In this document: positions 26,023-34,291 of the stretch, piece after piece | Layout of the letters: each line of letters begins with the position of its first letter | How positions within the stretch are numbered: position 1 is the first letter of the stretch | Origin: an uncultured Mediterranea sp. | GTDB taxonomy: Bacteria; Bacteroidota; Bacteroidia; Bacteroidales; Bacteroidaceae | Reading direction: 5' to 3' | DNA length: 64,000 nt | Assembly (NCBI RefSeq): GCF_902493215.1 | Contig: NZ_CABUOL010000017.1 | Coordinates: forward strand, 17,276-81,275 | Notes under the pieces: model-generated | The model's input: only the letters and a program-made list of their open reading frames with translations | Database searches by the model: none | Told to the model about the DNA's origin: nothing | Program-made: the position numbers and the translations under genes

Positions 26023-27237
26023 ATGGAGAAAGTAAAACTGAATACCATCGAAGAGGCCATTGAAGAGTTCAAGGCCGGTAACTTTGTCATCGTGGTAGAC
26101 GATGAAGACCGTGAAAACGAGGGCGACCTCATCATTGCCGCCGAAAAGATTACCCCCGAGAAGGTGAACTTCATGCTGAAGCATGCCCGCGGCGTGCTCT
26201 GCGCGCCCATCACCGTGTCGCGCTGCAAGGAGCTGGACCTGCCTCATCAGGTACTGGACAACACCTCCGTACTGGGTACTCCCTTTACCGTGACCATCGA
26301 CAAGCTGGAAGGATGCAGTACGGGTGTGTCGGCCGCCGACCGCGCCGCTACCATCCAGGCTCTGGCCGACCCCGCTTCAACTCCTGCTACCTTCGGTCGT
26401 CCCGGCCACATCAATCCGCTCTATGCGCAGGAAAAAGGGGTATTACGCCGCGCCGGCCATACCGAAGCCACCATCGACCTCTGCCGCCTGGCCGGCCTCT
26501 ATCCCGCTGGCGCCCTGATGGAGATTATGAACGATGATGGCACCATGGCCCGCCTGCCCGAATTACGACAGATGGCCGACGAGTATGGCCTGAAACTCAT
26601 TTCCATCCACGACATGATAGCCTATCGGTTGAAACAGGAGTCTATCGTAGAGAAAGGTGTAGAAGTACACATGCCCACCGCCCATGGAGACTTCCGACTC
26701 ATCGCGTTCCGCCAAAAGTCCAACGGATTGGAACACGTAGCCCTGTTCAAGGGCGAATGGAAGCCCGACGAGCCCATTCTGGTACGCGTTCATTCCTCGT
26801 GCGCTACAGGCGACATCTTCGCCTCCAAGCGTTGCGATTGCGGCGAGCAGCTCCACAAGGCCATGGAAATGATTGAACAGGCCGGCAAGGGTGTCATCGT
26901 CTACCTCAACCAGGAAGGACGCGGCATCGGGCTGATGGAAAAGATGAAAGCCTACAAGTTGCAGGAAGACGGTATGGACACCGTAGACGCCAATATCTGC
27001 CTGGGACACCTGGCCGACGAACGTGACTATGGCGTAGGCGCCCAAATCCTCCGCGAACTGGGCGTACATCAAATGCGCCTCATGACCAACAACCCCGTAA
27101 AGCGCGTGGGACTCGAAGCTTACGGTCTTGAAATTGCCGAGATAGTTCCCATCGAAACTACCCCCAACCCTTACAACGAGCGCTATCTGCGTACGAAGAA
27201 GGAACGCATGGGCCACACGCTGCATTTCAACAAGTAA
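26023..27237 (+). CDS. ribBA: bifunctional DHBP synthase / GTP cyclohydrolase II
   Basis: 404 residues. The first half is 3,4-dihydroxy-2-butanone-4-phosphate synthase (VVDDEDRENEGDL, acidic active-site loop; GHINPL). The second half is GTP cyclohydrolase II, with the zinc cysteines in SSCATGDIFASKRCDCGEQL in pieces, and NQEGRGIGL. Both reactions feed riboflavin synthesis from ribulose-5-phosphate and GTP. Length and fusion are normal for Bacteroidetes. Probably co-transcribed with the LptF/G gene; no FMN riboswitch is visible in the 26-nt gap. Confidence 0.95.
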   Translation: MEKVKLNTIEEAIEEFKAGNFVIVVDDEDRENEGDLIIAAEKITPEKVNFMLKHARGVLCAPITVSRCKELDLPHQVLDNTSVLGTPFTVTIDKLEGCSTGVSAADRAATIQALADPASTPATFGRPGHINPLYAQEKGVLRRAGHTEATIDLCRLAGLYPAGALMEIMNDDGTMARLPELRQMADEYGLKLISIHDMIAYRLKQESIVEKGVEVHMPTAHGDFRLIAFRQKSNGLEHVALFKGEWKPDEPILVRVHSSCATGDIFASKRCDCGEQLHKAMEMIEQAGKGVIVYLNQEGRGIGLMEKMKAYKLQEDGMDTVDANICLGHLADERDYGVGAQILRELGVHQMRLMTNNPVKRVGLEAYGLEIAEIVPIETTPNPYNERYLRTKKERMGHTLHFNK

Positions 27238-27318
27238 TTGTCCATTTGCTTTCGCGTGTCGGGAAAAATCTGTTATTTTGCAACTGAAATACAACAACCC
27301 TCTAAAAATAGAAATAAA

Positions 27319-28512
27319 ATGAACCAATTATCTGACCGTCTGAACAGCTTGTCGCCGTCGGCGACACTGGCCATGTCTCAAAAGAGTGCCGAGCTGAAGG
27401 CACAGGGCGTGGATGTGATTAACCTGAGTGTCGGCGAACCCGACTTCAATACCCCCGACCACATTAAAGAGGCTGCCAAGCAGGCCATCGACGAGAACTA
27501 CTCGCGCTACTCCCCCGTAGCGGGTTATCCTGCCCTGCGCAATGCCATCGTGGCCAAGCTGAAGAACGAAAACGGTCTGGACTATACCGCTGCCCAGATT
27601 TCGTGTGCCAACGGTGCCAAGCAGTCGGTGTGCAACACCATCCTGACACTGGTCAACCCCGGCGACGAAGTCATCGTGCCTGCTCCCTACTGGGTAAGCT
27701 ACCCTGAAATGGTGAAGCTGGCCGAAGGCAAGCCCGTCATCGTAACTGCAGGTATCGAGCAGGATTTCAAGATGACACCTGCCCAACTGGAGGCTGCCAT
27801 CACACCGAAGACCAAGGCTCTGATTCTCTGTTCGCCGTCCAACCCGACAGGTTCGGTCTATAGCGCCGAAGAGCTGGCCGGTCTGGCTGCCGTACTCGAG
27901 AAGTATCCGCAAGTCTACGTCATCGCCGACGAGATTTACGAACACATCAACTACATCGGCCGTCACCACAGCATCGCCCAGATTCCTTCGATGAAGGACC
28001 GTACGGTCATTGTAAACGGTGTATCCAAGGCCTACGCCATGACAGGCTGGCGTATCGGTTTCATCGCCGGTCCCGAATGGATTGTGAAAGGTGTGAACAA
28101 GCTGCAGGGGCAATACACGTCAGGTCCTTGCTCCGTATCGCAGAAAGCAGCCGAAGCTGCCTATACCGGCACACAGGCTCCTGTTGAAGAAATGCGCAAG
28201 GCCTTCCAGCGCCGCCGCGACCTCATTGTGAAGCTGGCCAAGGAAGTACCGGGTTTTGAAGTGAATGTACCCGAAGGCGCCTTCTACCTCTTCCCCAAGT
28301 GCAGCTCGTTCTTCGGCAAGTCGGCCGGCGACCGTAAAATCAATACATCCGACGATCTGGCCATGTATCTGCTCGAAGTGGGGCACGTAGCTTGCGTAGG
28401 CGGTACGTCGTTCGGTGCTCCCGAGTGCATCCGCATGAGCTATGCTACCAGCGACGAGAACATCGTTGAAGCCATCCGCCGCATCAAGGAAGCTCTGGCT
28501 GCGTTGAAGTAA
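27319..28512 (+). CDS. pyridoxal phosphate-dependent aminotransferase (aspartate type)
   Basis: 397 residues from ATG 27319 (MNQLSDRLNSLSPSATLAMS); the 27238 start would add 27 residues covering a probable promoter (TTTG 27245-27248 and TTATTTTG 27273-27280). Class I/II aminotransferase with NLSVGEPDF, PSNPTGSVYS and the PLP-lysine in NGVSKAYAMTGWRIGF. It belongs to the aspartate/aromatic (AspC, AAT I-gamma) branch, moving amino groups between aspartate and 2-oxoglutarate. A strong terminator follows. Confidence 0.9.
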   Translation: MNQLSDRLNSLSPSATLAMSQKSAELKAQGVDVINLSVGEPDFNTPDHIKEAAKQAIDENYSRYSPVAGYPALRNAIVAKLKNENGLDYTAAQISCANGAKQSVCNTILTLVNPGDEVIVPAPYWVSYPEMVKLAEGKPVIVTAGIEQDFKMTPAQLEAAITPKTKALILCSPSNPTGSVYSAEELAGLAAVLEKYPQVYVIADEIYEHINYIGRHHSIAQIPSMKDRTVIVNGVSKAYAMTGWRIGFIAGPEWIVKGVNKLQGQYTSGPCSVSQKAAEAAYTGTQAPVEEMRKAFQRRRDLIVKLAKEVPGFEVNVPEGAFYLFPKCSSFFGKSAGDRKINTSDDLAMYLLEVGHVACVGGTSFGAPECIRMSYATSDENIVEAIRRIKEALAALK

Positions 28513-28536
28513 AAGAATCAAAATTGGTATATATAT

Positions 28537-28582
28537 CCCCTTGCCGGGCCTCTCGCAGTGAGAGGGCGGCAAGGGGATTTTT
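28537..28582 (+). terminator. rho-independent terminator after the aminotransferase gene
   Basis: CCCCTTGCCG (28537-28546) pairs with CGGCAAGGGG (28567-28576), with further CCTCTC/GAGAGG pairing inside, and is followed by ATTTTTTAT. A classical stem plus U tract. Confidence 0.9.
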
Positions 28583-28613
28583 TATGCCCGACTTACAGAG
28601 GTTGAAAATCAGG

Positions 28614-28695
28614 CAATGTTTCAGGGGAAAACATCGTATGTTTTGAGGGAAAACATTGCTTGTTTCAAGGCAAAAGGTCGTATGTTTTCCAGAGG
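28614..28695. repeat. degenerate ATGTTT/GAAAACAT repeat array
   Basis: About three and a half units of 22-24 nt: CAATGTTTCAGGGGAAAAC.. (28614), ATGTTTTGAGGGAAAACATT.. (28638), TTGTTTCAAGGCAAAAGG.. (28660), ATGTTTTCCAGAGG (28682). Units can pair with each other. It is of the same type as the elements at 9211-9275 and 40401-40471. Confidence 0.6.
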
Positions 28696-28740
28696 CTCCA
28701 AGCCCGGCCCGGCAAAGACAAATTAAAAAAATCGTTTTCA

Positions 28741-28772
28741 TTTGCCTATGCGCCCGCCTTTTACTATTTTTG
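28741..28772 (+). promoter_or_regulatory. promoter of metF
   Basis: TTTG (28741-28744), 20 nt, TATTTTTG (28765-28772), exact consensus. It lies 53 nt before the ATG at 28826. No SAM riboswitch is visible in the short leader. Confidence 0.7.
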
Positions 28773-28825
28773 TCCCAATATGCACCGATGCGTGCCGAAA
28801 CGACTTAAACAAAGAGACCAAAGAC

Positions 28826-29782
28826 ATGAATGTCATAGAACTGATAAACAGCAACCAGCATACGGCCTTCTCCTTCGAAGTGCTGCCCCCGCTCAAGGGG
28901 ACAGGCATCGAACGGCTGTATACCACCATAGACACGCTGCGCGAATTTGATCCCAAATACATCAACATCACTACCCATCGGAGCGAATATGTGTACCAAG
29001 AGTTGGGCAACGGACTCTACCAACGCAAGCGGCTCCGCCGCCGGCCGGGTACCGTAGCCGTGGCAGCAGCCATCCAGAACAAATATGGACTGACCACTGT
29101 TCCCCATCTGCTGTGCAGCGGATTCACCCGCGAAGATACCGAATATGTGCTGCTCGACCTTCAATTCCTGGGCATCACCGACCTGCTGGTGCTGCGCGGC
29201 GACAAGGCCAAGCACGAAGCACGTTTTGTGCCCGAGGAGGGCGGTTACAGTCATGCCATCGAACTGGAAGAACAAATCAACCGCTTCAACCAAGGTATCT
29301 TCGAAGACGGAAGTCCGATGACCGTGACGCGTACGCCTTTCAGCTACGGAGTGGCCTGCTACCCCGAGAAGCATGACGAGGCGCCCAATCTGGAAAATGA
29401 CCTGATGTGGCTCAAACGAAAAGTAGATGCAGGTGCGCAATATGCCGTAACGCAGCTTTTCTATGACAACCGCCGTTACTTCGACTTTGTAGACCGTGCC
29501 CGCCAGGCTGGTATCACCGTGCCCATTATCCCCGGTATCAAGCCTCTGAAACGCACGGCACAGCTGAGTATCATCCCCAAGACATTCAAGGTGGATATCC
29601 CGCAGGAACTGGCCGAAGCAGTAGAACGGTGTGCTGGCGACGACGAAAAAGTACGCCAGGTAGGTATCGAATGGTGCGTGGCCCAATGCCGCGAACTGAT
29701 GGAGCACGGAGTTCCCAGCCTGCACTTCTACTCCGTAGCTGCTGAAGACAGTATCCGTGAAGTGGCAAAACAGATTTTCTGA
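28826..29782 (+). CDS. metF: methylenetetrahydrofolate reductase
   Basis: 318 residues from ATG 28826 (MNVIELINSNQHTAFSFEVL in the usual register); the ORF opens at 28742 but that lies within the promoter. FAD-binding TIM barrel with SFEVLPP at the N-terminus, ITTHRSEY, VLRGDKAK (the usual LRGD) and TQLFYDN. It reduces 5,10-methylenetetrahydrofolate to 5-methyltetrahydrofolate for methionine synthesis. holB follows after 15 nt. Confidence 0.94.
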   Translation: MNVIELINSNQHTAFSFEVLPPLKGTGIERLYTTIDTLREFDPKYINITTHRSEYVYQELGNGLYQRKRLRRRPGTVAVAAAIQNKYGLTTVPHLLCSGFTREDTEYVLLDLQFLGITDLLVLRGDKAKHEARFVPEEGGYSHAIELEEQINRFNQGIFEDGSPMTVTRTPFSYGVACYPEKHDEAPNLENDLMWLKRKVDAGAQYAVTQLFYDNRRYFDFVDRARQAGITVPIIPGIKPLKRTAQLSIIPKTFKVDIPQELAEAVERCAGDDEKVRQVGIEWCVAQCRELMEHGVPSLHFYSVAAEDSIREVAKQIF

Positions 29783-29797
29783 CAGACAATAAAGGCG

Positions 29798-30925
29798 ATG
29801 ACAGGACTGGAGGACATCATAGGACAACGGGAGACGGGCCGCATGCTGAAGCAGGAAGTGGCAACCGGCCGCATGGCCCACGCACTGCTGCTGACGGGGC
29901 CGCGCGGAGTCGGCAAGTTGCCGCTGGCGCTGGCATTGGGCAGACGCTTGTGTTGTACCCATCCTACAGACGACGGTGAGGCGTGCGGACGCTGTACGGC
30001 ATGCCTGGGTTGGGAAAAGCTGGCACATGCTGATGCTCACTTTGTGTTCCCCATTGTCGGTACCAAAAATACGTGCGACGACTACCTGCCACGCTGGCGC
30101 GAGATGGTGCTCGAAAATCCCTACACCGACCTGAGCCGATGGAACGAACGTATGGGGGCCGGTAACGCCCAGCCGATGATTTATGCCACCGAAGCCGACC
30201 GTACCCTGCGCAAGCTGAGCCTGAGGTCGGCTACTGGCGGATGGAGGGTAGTCGTGGTCTGGCTGCCCGAACGTATGAACGAAGCCTGTGCCAACAAGAT
30301 GCTGAAGTTGCTTGAAGAACCGCCCTCGAAGACAGCTTTCCTGATGGTAAGCGAAGAACCCGAGCGGTTGCTGGCCACTATTGTAAGCCGCACACAACGC
30401 ATTTACGTGCCCCGCATTACAGAAGCCGACTTGGCAGAAGCCCTGCAGACGCGTTACGGCCATTCGGCCGACGAAGCCGCAGCCCTGGCCCATCGCGCAG
30501 ACGGCAGTCTGCTGAAAGCCTTGGAGCTGGCCGGACAGAGTGGCGAACAAGCTCTGTGCTTCGAACTGTTCACACGACTGATGCGCCTGGCCTGGAAACG
30601 GGACATACGCGGCATGAAGGCTTGGAGCGAAGAAGTGGCCACGCTGGGACGAGAACGCCAGAAGACATTTTTGGAATACGCACAGCGCATGGTGCGCGAA
30701 AACTTCATCGCCAACTTCCATCGGCCGGAGATGAATTACATGGGAACGGACGAGCAGCAGTTTGCCGTTCGCTTCGCTCCGTTCATACACGAACGCAACA
30801 TCATGGGTATTACCGACCTGCTGGCACGGGCACAGGAACACGTGGCACAAAACGTGAACCCGCGCATGGTGTTCTTCGACGTGATACTGAACATGACGGT
30901 GCTTATTAAAATGAAGAATGGATAA
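29798..30925 (+). CDS. holB: DNA polymerase III subunit delta'
   Basis: 375 residues of the clamp-loader AAA+ family. Walker A-like GPRGVGKL is at 34-41; it ends in KL where ATP-binding relatives have KT or KS, consistent with delta' subunits often not hydrolysing ATP. A Cys cluster (Cys53, Cys63, Cys66, Cys69; CGRCTAC) marks the zinc finger. LLEEPPSKTAFLMVSEEPER in pieces is the sensor region. It opens and loads the beta sliding clamp with the other loader subunits. Between metF and the PSP1 gene, on one strand. Confidence 0.88.
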   Translation: MTGLEDIIGQRETGRMLKQEVATGRMAHALLLTGPRGVGKLPLALALGRRLCCTHPTDDGEACGRCTACLGWEKLAHADAHFVFPIVGTKNTCDDYLPRWREMVLENPYTDLSRWNERMGAGNAQPMIYATEADRTLRKLSLRSATGGWRVVVVWLPERMNEACANKMLKLLEEPPSKTAFLMVSEEPERLLATIVSRTQRIYVPRITEADLAEALQTRYGHSADEAAALAHRADGSLLKALELAGQSGEQALCFELFTRLMRLAWKRDIRGMKAWSEEVATLGRERQKTFLEYAQRMVRENFIANFHRPEMNYMGTDEQQFAVRFAPFIHERNIMGITDLLARAQEHVAQNVNPRMVFFDVILNMTVLIKMKNG

Positions 30926-30951
30926 TTGATATTTAATATTTTATATATAAT

Positions 30952-32298
30952 ATGACTGATTTTATACTACATAACGGAAGCGGAGGTCTCTGCTGTAAAA
31001 GTTGCGGACGACAGGACCGGCAGTTGAACACGTATGACTGGCTGGCCGACATTCCGGGCAACGAAACCGCCTCGGAATACGTCGAGGTACAGTTCAAGAA
31101 CACCCGCAAGGGATACTTCCGAAACTCCAATCACCTGGAGCTGGCCAAAGGCGACACCGTGGCCGTGGAAGCCAACCCGGGCCACGATATCGGCGTAGTG
31201 ACACTGACAGGCCAACTCGTGCCCCTGCAGATGAAAAAAGCCAATATCCGATCGGAGGCCGACATCCGCCGTATCTACCGCAAGGCCAAGCCTACCGACA
31301 TGGAAAAATATGCCGAGGCCAAAGCACGCGAACACGACACGATGATACGTTCGCGCCAGATAGCCCTCAGCCTGGGACTGGACATGAAGATAGGCGACGT
31401 GGAATATCAGGGCGACGGGAACAAGGCCATCTTCTACTACATTGCCGAAGGGCGTGTGGACTTCCGCCAACTTATCAAGGTATTGGCCGAAGTATTCCGC
31501 GTACGCATCGAGATGAAGCAGATTGGTGCCCGCCAGGAAGCCGGACGTATCGGAGGTATCGGCCCCTGCGGACGCGAATTGTGCTGTGCCACATGGATGA
31601 CAAGCTTCGTCAGCGTATCAACCGGAGCAGCGCGCTATCAGGACATCTCACTCAACCCGCAAAAGCTGGCCGGACAGTGTGCCAAGCTGAAATGCTGTCT
31701 GAACTACGAGGTAGACTGCTACGTCGAAGCTCAGAAGCGTCTGCCCAGCAAGGAAGTGACGCTCCACACAAAGGATGCCGAATGGTTCTGGTTCAAGGCC
31801 GACATCCTGGCCGGGCAAGTAACTTATTCAAGCGACAAGGCCATACCGGCCAATCTGACTACTATTAGTGCCCGCCGCGCTTTCGAAATTATCGGGATGA
31901 ACAAGCGGGGCAACGCACCCGAGGCATTGGTCGAAAGCGAAAACGACGTTAAAGCACCTTCGACCGACTTGTTGGAACAGGAAAGCGTGACCCGTTTCGA
32001 CCGTAATCGTAAGGGCAAAGGCGGAGAAGGTAGCAAAAACGGAGGAAAGAAAAAGAAAAAAGCCAAAAGTAGCGGACAGCCTGCCCAGACCGACAAACCC
32101 GCTGCACAGGCACGTCCTACTGCATCCGACAAGCCGGCATCTGCAAAAGTAGAAAAAACTGAAAAGACTGAGAAACCTGAAAAAGCGGAAAAGAACGGAG
32201 GAAACGGCCAGAATCGCAACCGACGTAACCGCCCCAAACAGGAGCGGCGGGAACGGCCTCAACAAAACAATGGCAACAGCGAACAGTCTGCCTCCTGA
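30952..32298 (+). CDS. PSP1 domain protein (RicT/YaaT-like)
   Basis: 448 residues. An N-terminal CCKSC (14-18), a PSP1 core with Cys206, Cys211 and Cys212 (GPCGRELCC), and Cys243, Cys248 and Cys249 (CAKLKCC) correspond to the cysteines that hold iron-sulfur clusters in the RicT family. The C-terminal about 110 residues are low-complexity, Lys/Glu/Gln/Asn-rich and probably disordered, perhaps RNA-binding. In Bacillus RicT works with RNase Y in RNA maturation; the role in Bacteroidetes is not established. gldH starts 42 nt downstream, a pairing common in this phylum. Confidence 0.85.
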   Translation: MTDFILHNGSGGLCCKSCGRQDRQLNTYDWLADIPGNETASEYVEVQFKNTRKGYFRNSNHLELAKGDTVAVEANPGHDIGVVTLTGQLVPLQMKKANIRSEADIRRIYRKAKPTDMEKYAEAKAREHDTMIRSRQIALSLGLDMKIGDVEYQGDGNKAIFYYIAEGRVDFRQLIKVLAEVFRVRIEMKQIGARQEAGRIGGIGPCGRELCCATWMTSFVSVSTGAARYQDISLNPQKLAGQCAKLKCCLNYEVDCYVEAQKRLPSKEVTLHTKDAEWFWFKADILAGQVTYSSDKAIPANLTTISARRAFEIIGMNKRGNAPEALVESENDVKAPSTDLLEQESVTRFDRNRKGKGGEGSKNGGKKKKKAKSSGQPAQTDKPAAQARPTASDKPASAKVEKTEKTEKPEKAEKNGGNGQNRNRRNRPKQERRERPQQNNGNSEQSAS

Positions 32299-32340
32299 GT
32301 TTCCTCTCTATCTACATTGTTAAATGGAAAGGTACATAGG

Positions 32341-32886
32341 ATGATGAAAGGAATAGGAAAAGCGATAGGAGCAGCTGTATTGGCCGGCTGTCTGTTGACG
32401 GCTTGTAACATATCGCCCGCCTACTACAAATACCAGTCGGTCCGCGGCTTGGCATGGCAACGGACTGACACACTACACTTCGAGGTCAGCCTGCCCGATA
32501 CGGGGCGGGCCGATCTGGCTGTGTGGCTGGAAATACGTCATCGGGGAGACTACCCCTACCGTAACCTGTCTGTACGTATGGCCCGTCAGACATGGACCAC
32601 ACTGCCGCCCGACACAGTCTGCCAGACAGACACTCTACGGCTTACATTGGCTGATACCGAAGGACGATGGACGGGCGAAGGGCTGGCCAACATTTTCCAA
32701 TGTACCTTCGAGGCTGGAAAGATTCATACAACAACACCTGCTGTCCTGCACTTTGACATCACACCTGCCCTGCCCGATTCGCTGTTAAAAGGTATCAGCG
32801 ACATCGGTATACGCCTGGAACACATCAGCGCATCCGATGCCCCCGCGCCGCATCAATCCGCAGAAACACAAAAAGCAGAATCGTAA
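32341..32886 (+). CDS. gldH: gliding motility-type lipoprotein GldH
   Basis: 181 residues from ATG 32341 (MMKGIGKAIGAAVLAGCLL). Lipobox LLTAC puts the lipid on Cys22. The rest (YKYQSVRGLAWQRTDTLHFE in pieces, LEIRHRGDYPYRNL) is characteristic of GldH, which is needed for gliding in Flavobacteria but is kept in non-gliding Bacteroides, where its role is unclear. Its 3' end overlaps the 3' end of the oppositely oriented rodA by 62 bp. Confidence 0.85.
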   Translation: MMKGIGKAIGAAVLAGCLLTACNISPAYYKYQSVRGLAWQRTDTLHFEVSLPDTGRADLAVWLEIRHRGDYPYRNLSVRMARQTWTTLPPDTVCQTDTLRLTLADTEGRWTGEGLANIFQCTFEAGKIHTTTPAVLHFDITPALPDSLLKGISDIGIRLEHISASDAPAPHQSAETQKAES

Positions 32887-34291
32887 ATCCCCACAAAGAA
32901 GAGCCTCCGTAACTGAAGAAAGGCAAAGGGATGCCGATAACCGGAGTAAGCCCCAACACCATCCCCACATTGATAAACAGGTGGAAAAAGAAAATACCCA
33001 TCACGCAATAACCGTACACACGCCCTGAAACGGTGGGTTGGCGTTCGGACAAAGCAATCAACCGTAGAATAAGGGCCATATAAAGCAGAAGTACAGTAAC
33101 GGAACCAATAAAGCCTTCCTCTTCGCCCACAGTACAAAAAATAAAGTCAGTATCCTGCTCGGGTACGTATTTCAACTTGGTCTGCGTACCATTCAGGAAG
33201 CCTTTTCCCGTCAAACCACCCGAACCGATGGCAATCTTCGACTGATTGACATTGTAACCCGCTCCGGCCAAATCTTCTTCCAAACCGAGCAACACCTTGA
33301 TACGCACCTGCTGATGAGGTTCAAGCAGCTGGTCGAACACGTAACCGCACGAATAGAGAAAACCGACAGAAGCTATCAAAAATACGGCGACAAAACCATA
33401 GATACGTTTCCGTTCGCGAAGCAACAGGTAGAACAACCAGCCCAAAGCCATCACGCAAAGTCCCCAAAGTACATACGACACATCAAAAGCCCAAAGCCAG
33501 GACGACACGGCACAAGCGAGCAGAACGACTCCTGTACCGGCAAGGGTAACAGGCCACAAGGGCAGGCGATAGCCCACAGGCAGATAGACGCGCAGTAAAG
33601 CAGGTACAGAAGCCAGAATCATGCACAGTACTGCAAACTCGCCTACCGAAGTAGTTTCGTGGAACATCCCGACATCAGCAAAACGGATACCCACTACAAA
33701 ATAAACCACAGCACATACCCCTGCAAACAGAACTGCCCCCGGCATTCCCTCTCTGTAAAGCATCAGGGAAAACGACAGATAAACCAAAGCTGACCCCGTT
33801 TCCCGCTGCCCAATAATGAGCAGCATGGGGCAAAAAATAAGGAAAGCAATGGTCAGCACACTGCGCCAGCGATGAAGAACGAAGCCATAGGCTCCCATGA
33901 ACTTAGCCAAAGCAAGCGCCGTGGCAAACTTGGTAAACTCGGCCGGCTGAAGACTGACAGGCCCCAGGATGAGCCATGAACGCGATCCTTTCGTATCGGG
34001 TGCAATAAAGATAGTCACCAGCAAAAGTAGCAACAAGCCGGCATAGATAAGATAAGCAAAAGTATCGTAAAACATATCGTCGAGCAGCAGCAACATGGCT
34101 CCCAGGCCAAACGAACAGACAATCCACACAAACTGCTTGCCCGCACGGGTACCAAAATCCAGAAAATCGCGATCGACATAGTCGTAACTCGCCCCACACA
34201 CGCTGAACCAGCCTCCGATAACCAGCAACAGATAGAGAACTATCGTCACCCAATCCACCGTTTTCCAAATACTATCTCTCCTCGTTACCAT
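32825..34291 (-). CDS. rodA: rod shape-determining protein RodA
   Basis: 488 residues from ATG 34291 (MVTRRDSIWKTVDWVTIVLY); this start overlaps the end of mrdA by 20 nt, as usual for a coupled operon. A SEDS-family glycosyltransferase with about ten membrane spans, VSLQPAEFTKFATALALAK in pieces and the C-terminal GIPLPFFSYGGSS signature. It polymerises peptidoglycan of the side wall together with PBP2. Relative to enterobacterial RodA it has an enlarged middle (VLRVYLPVGYRLPLWPVTLA region), typical of Bacteroidetes. The last 62 bp are antisense to the end of gldH. Confidence 0.93.
   Translation of the reverse strand: MVTRRDSIWKTVDWVTIVLYLLLVIGGWFSVCGASYDYVDRDFLDFGTRAGKQFVWIVCSFGLGAMLLLLDDMFYDTFAYLIYAGLLLLLLVTIFIAPDTKGSRSWLILGPVSLQPAEFTKFATALALAKFMGAYGFVLHRWRSVLTIAFLIFCPMLLIIGQRETGSALVYLSFSLMLYREGMPGAVLFAGVCAVVYFVVGIRFADVGMFHETTSVGEFAVLCMILASVPALLRVYLPVGYRLPLWPVTLAGTGVVLLACAVSSWLWAFDVSYVLWGLCVMALGWLFYLLLRERKRIYGFVAVFLIASVGFLYSCGYVFDQLLEPHQQVRIKVLLGLEEDLAGAGYNVNQSKIAIGSGGLTGKGFLNGTQTKLKYVPEQDTDFIFCTVGEEEGFIGSVTVLLLYMALILRLIALSERQPTVSGRVYGYCVMGIFFFHLFINVGMVLGLTPVIGIPLPFFSYGGSSLWGFTILLFVFLRIDAARGHRMR

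Noticed and set aside
28805..30850. 681-codon minus-strand ORF
   Set aside because: Antisense to metF and holB; no recognisable domain.
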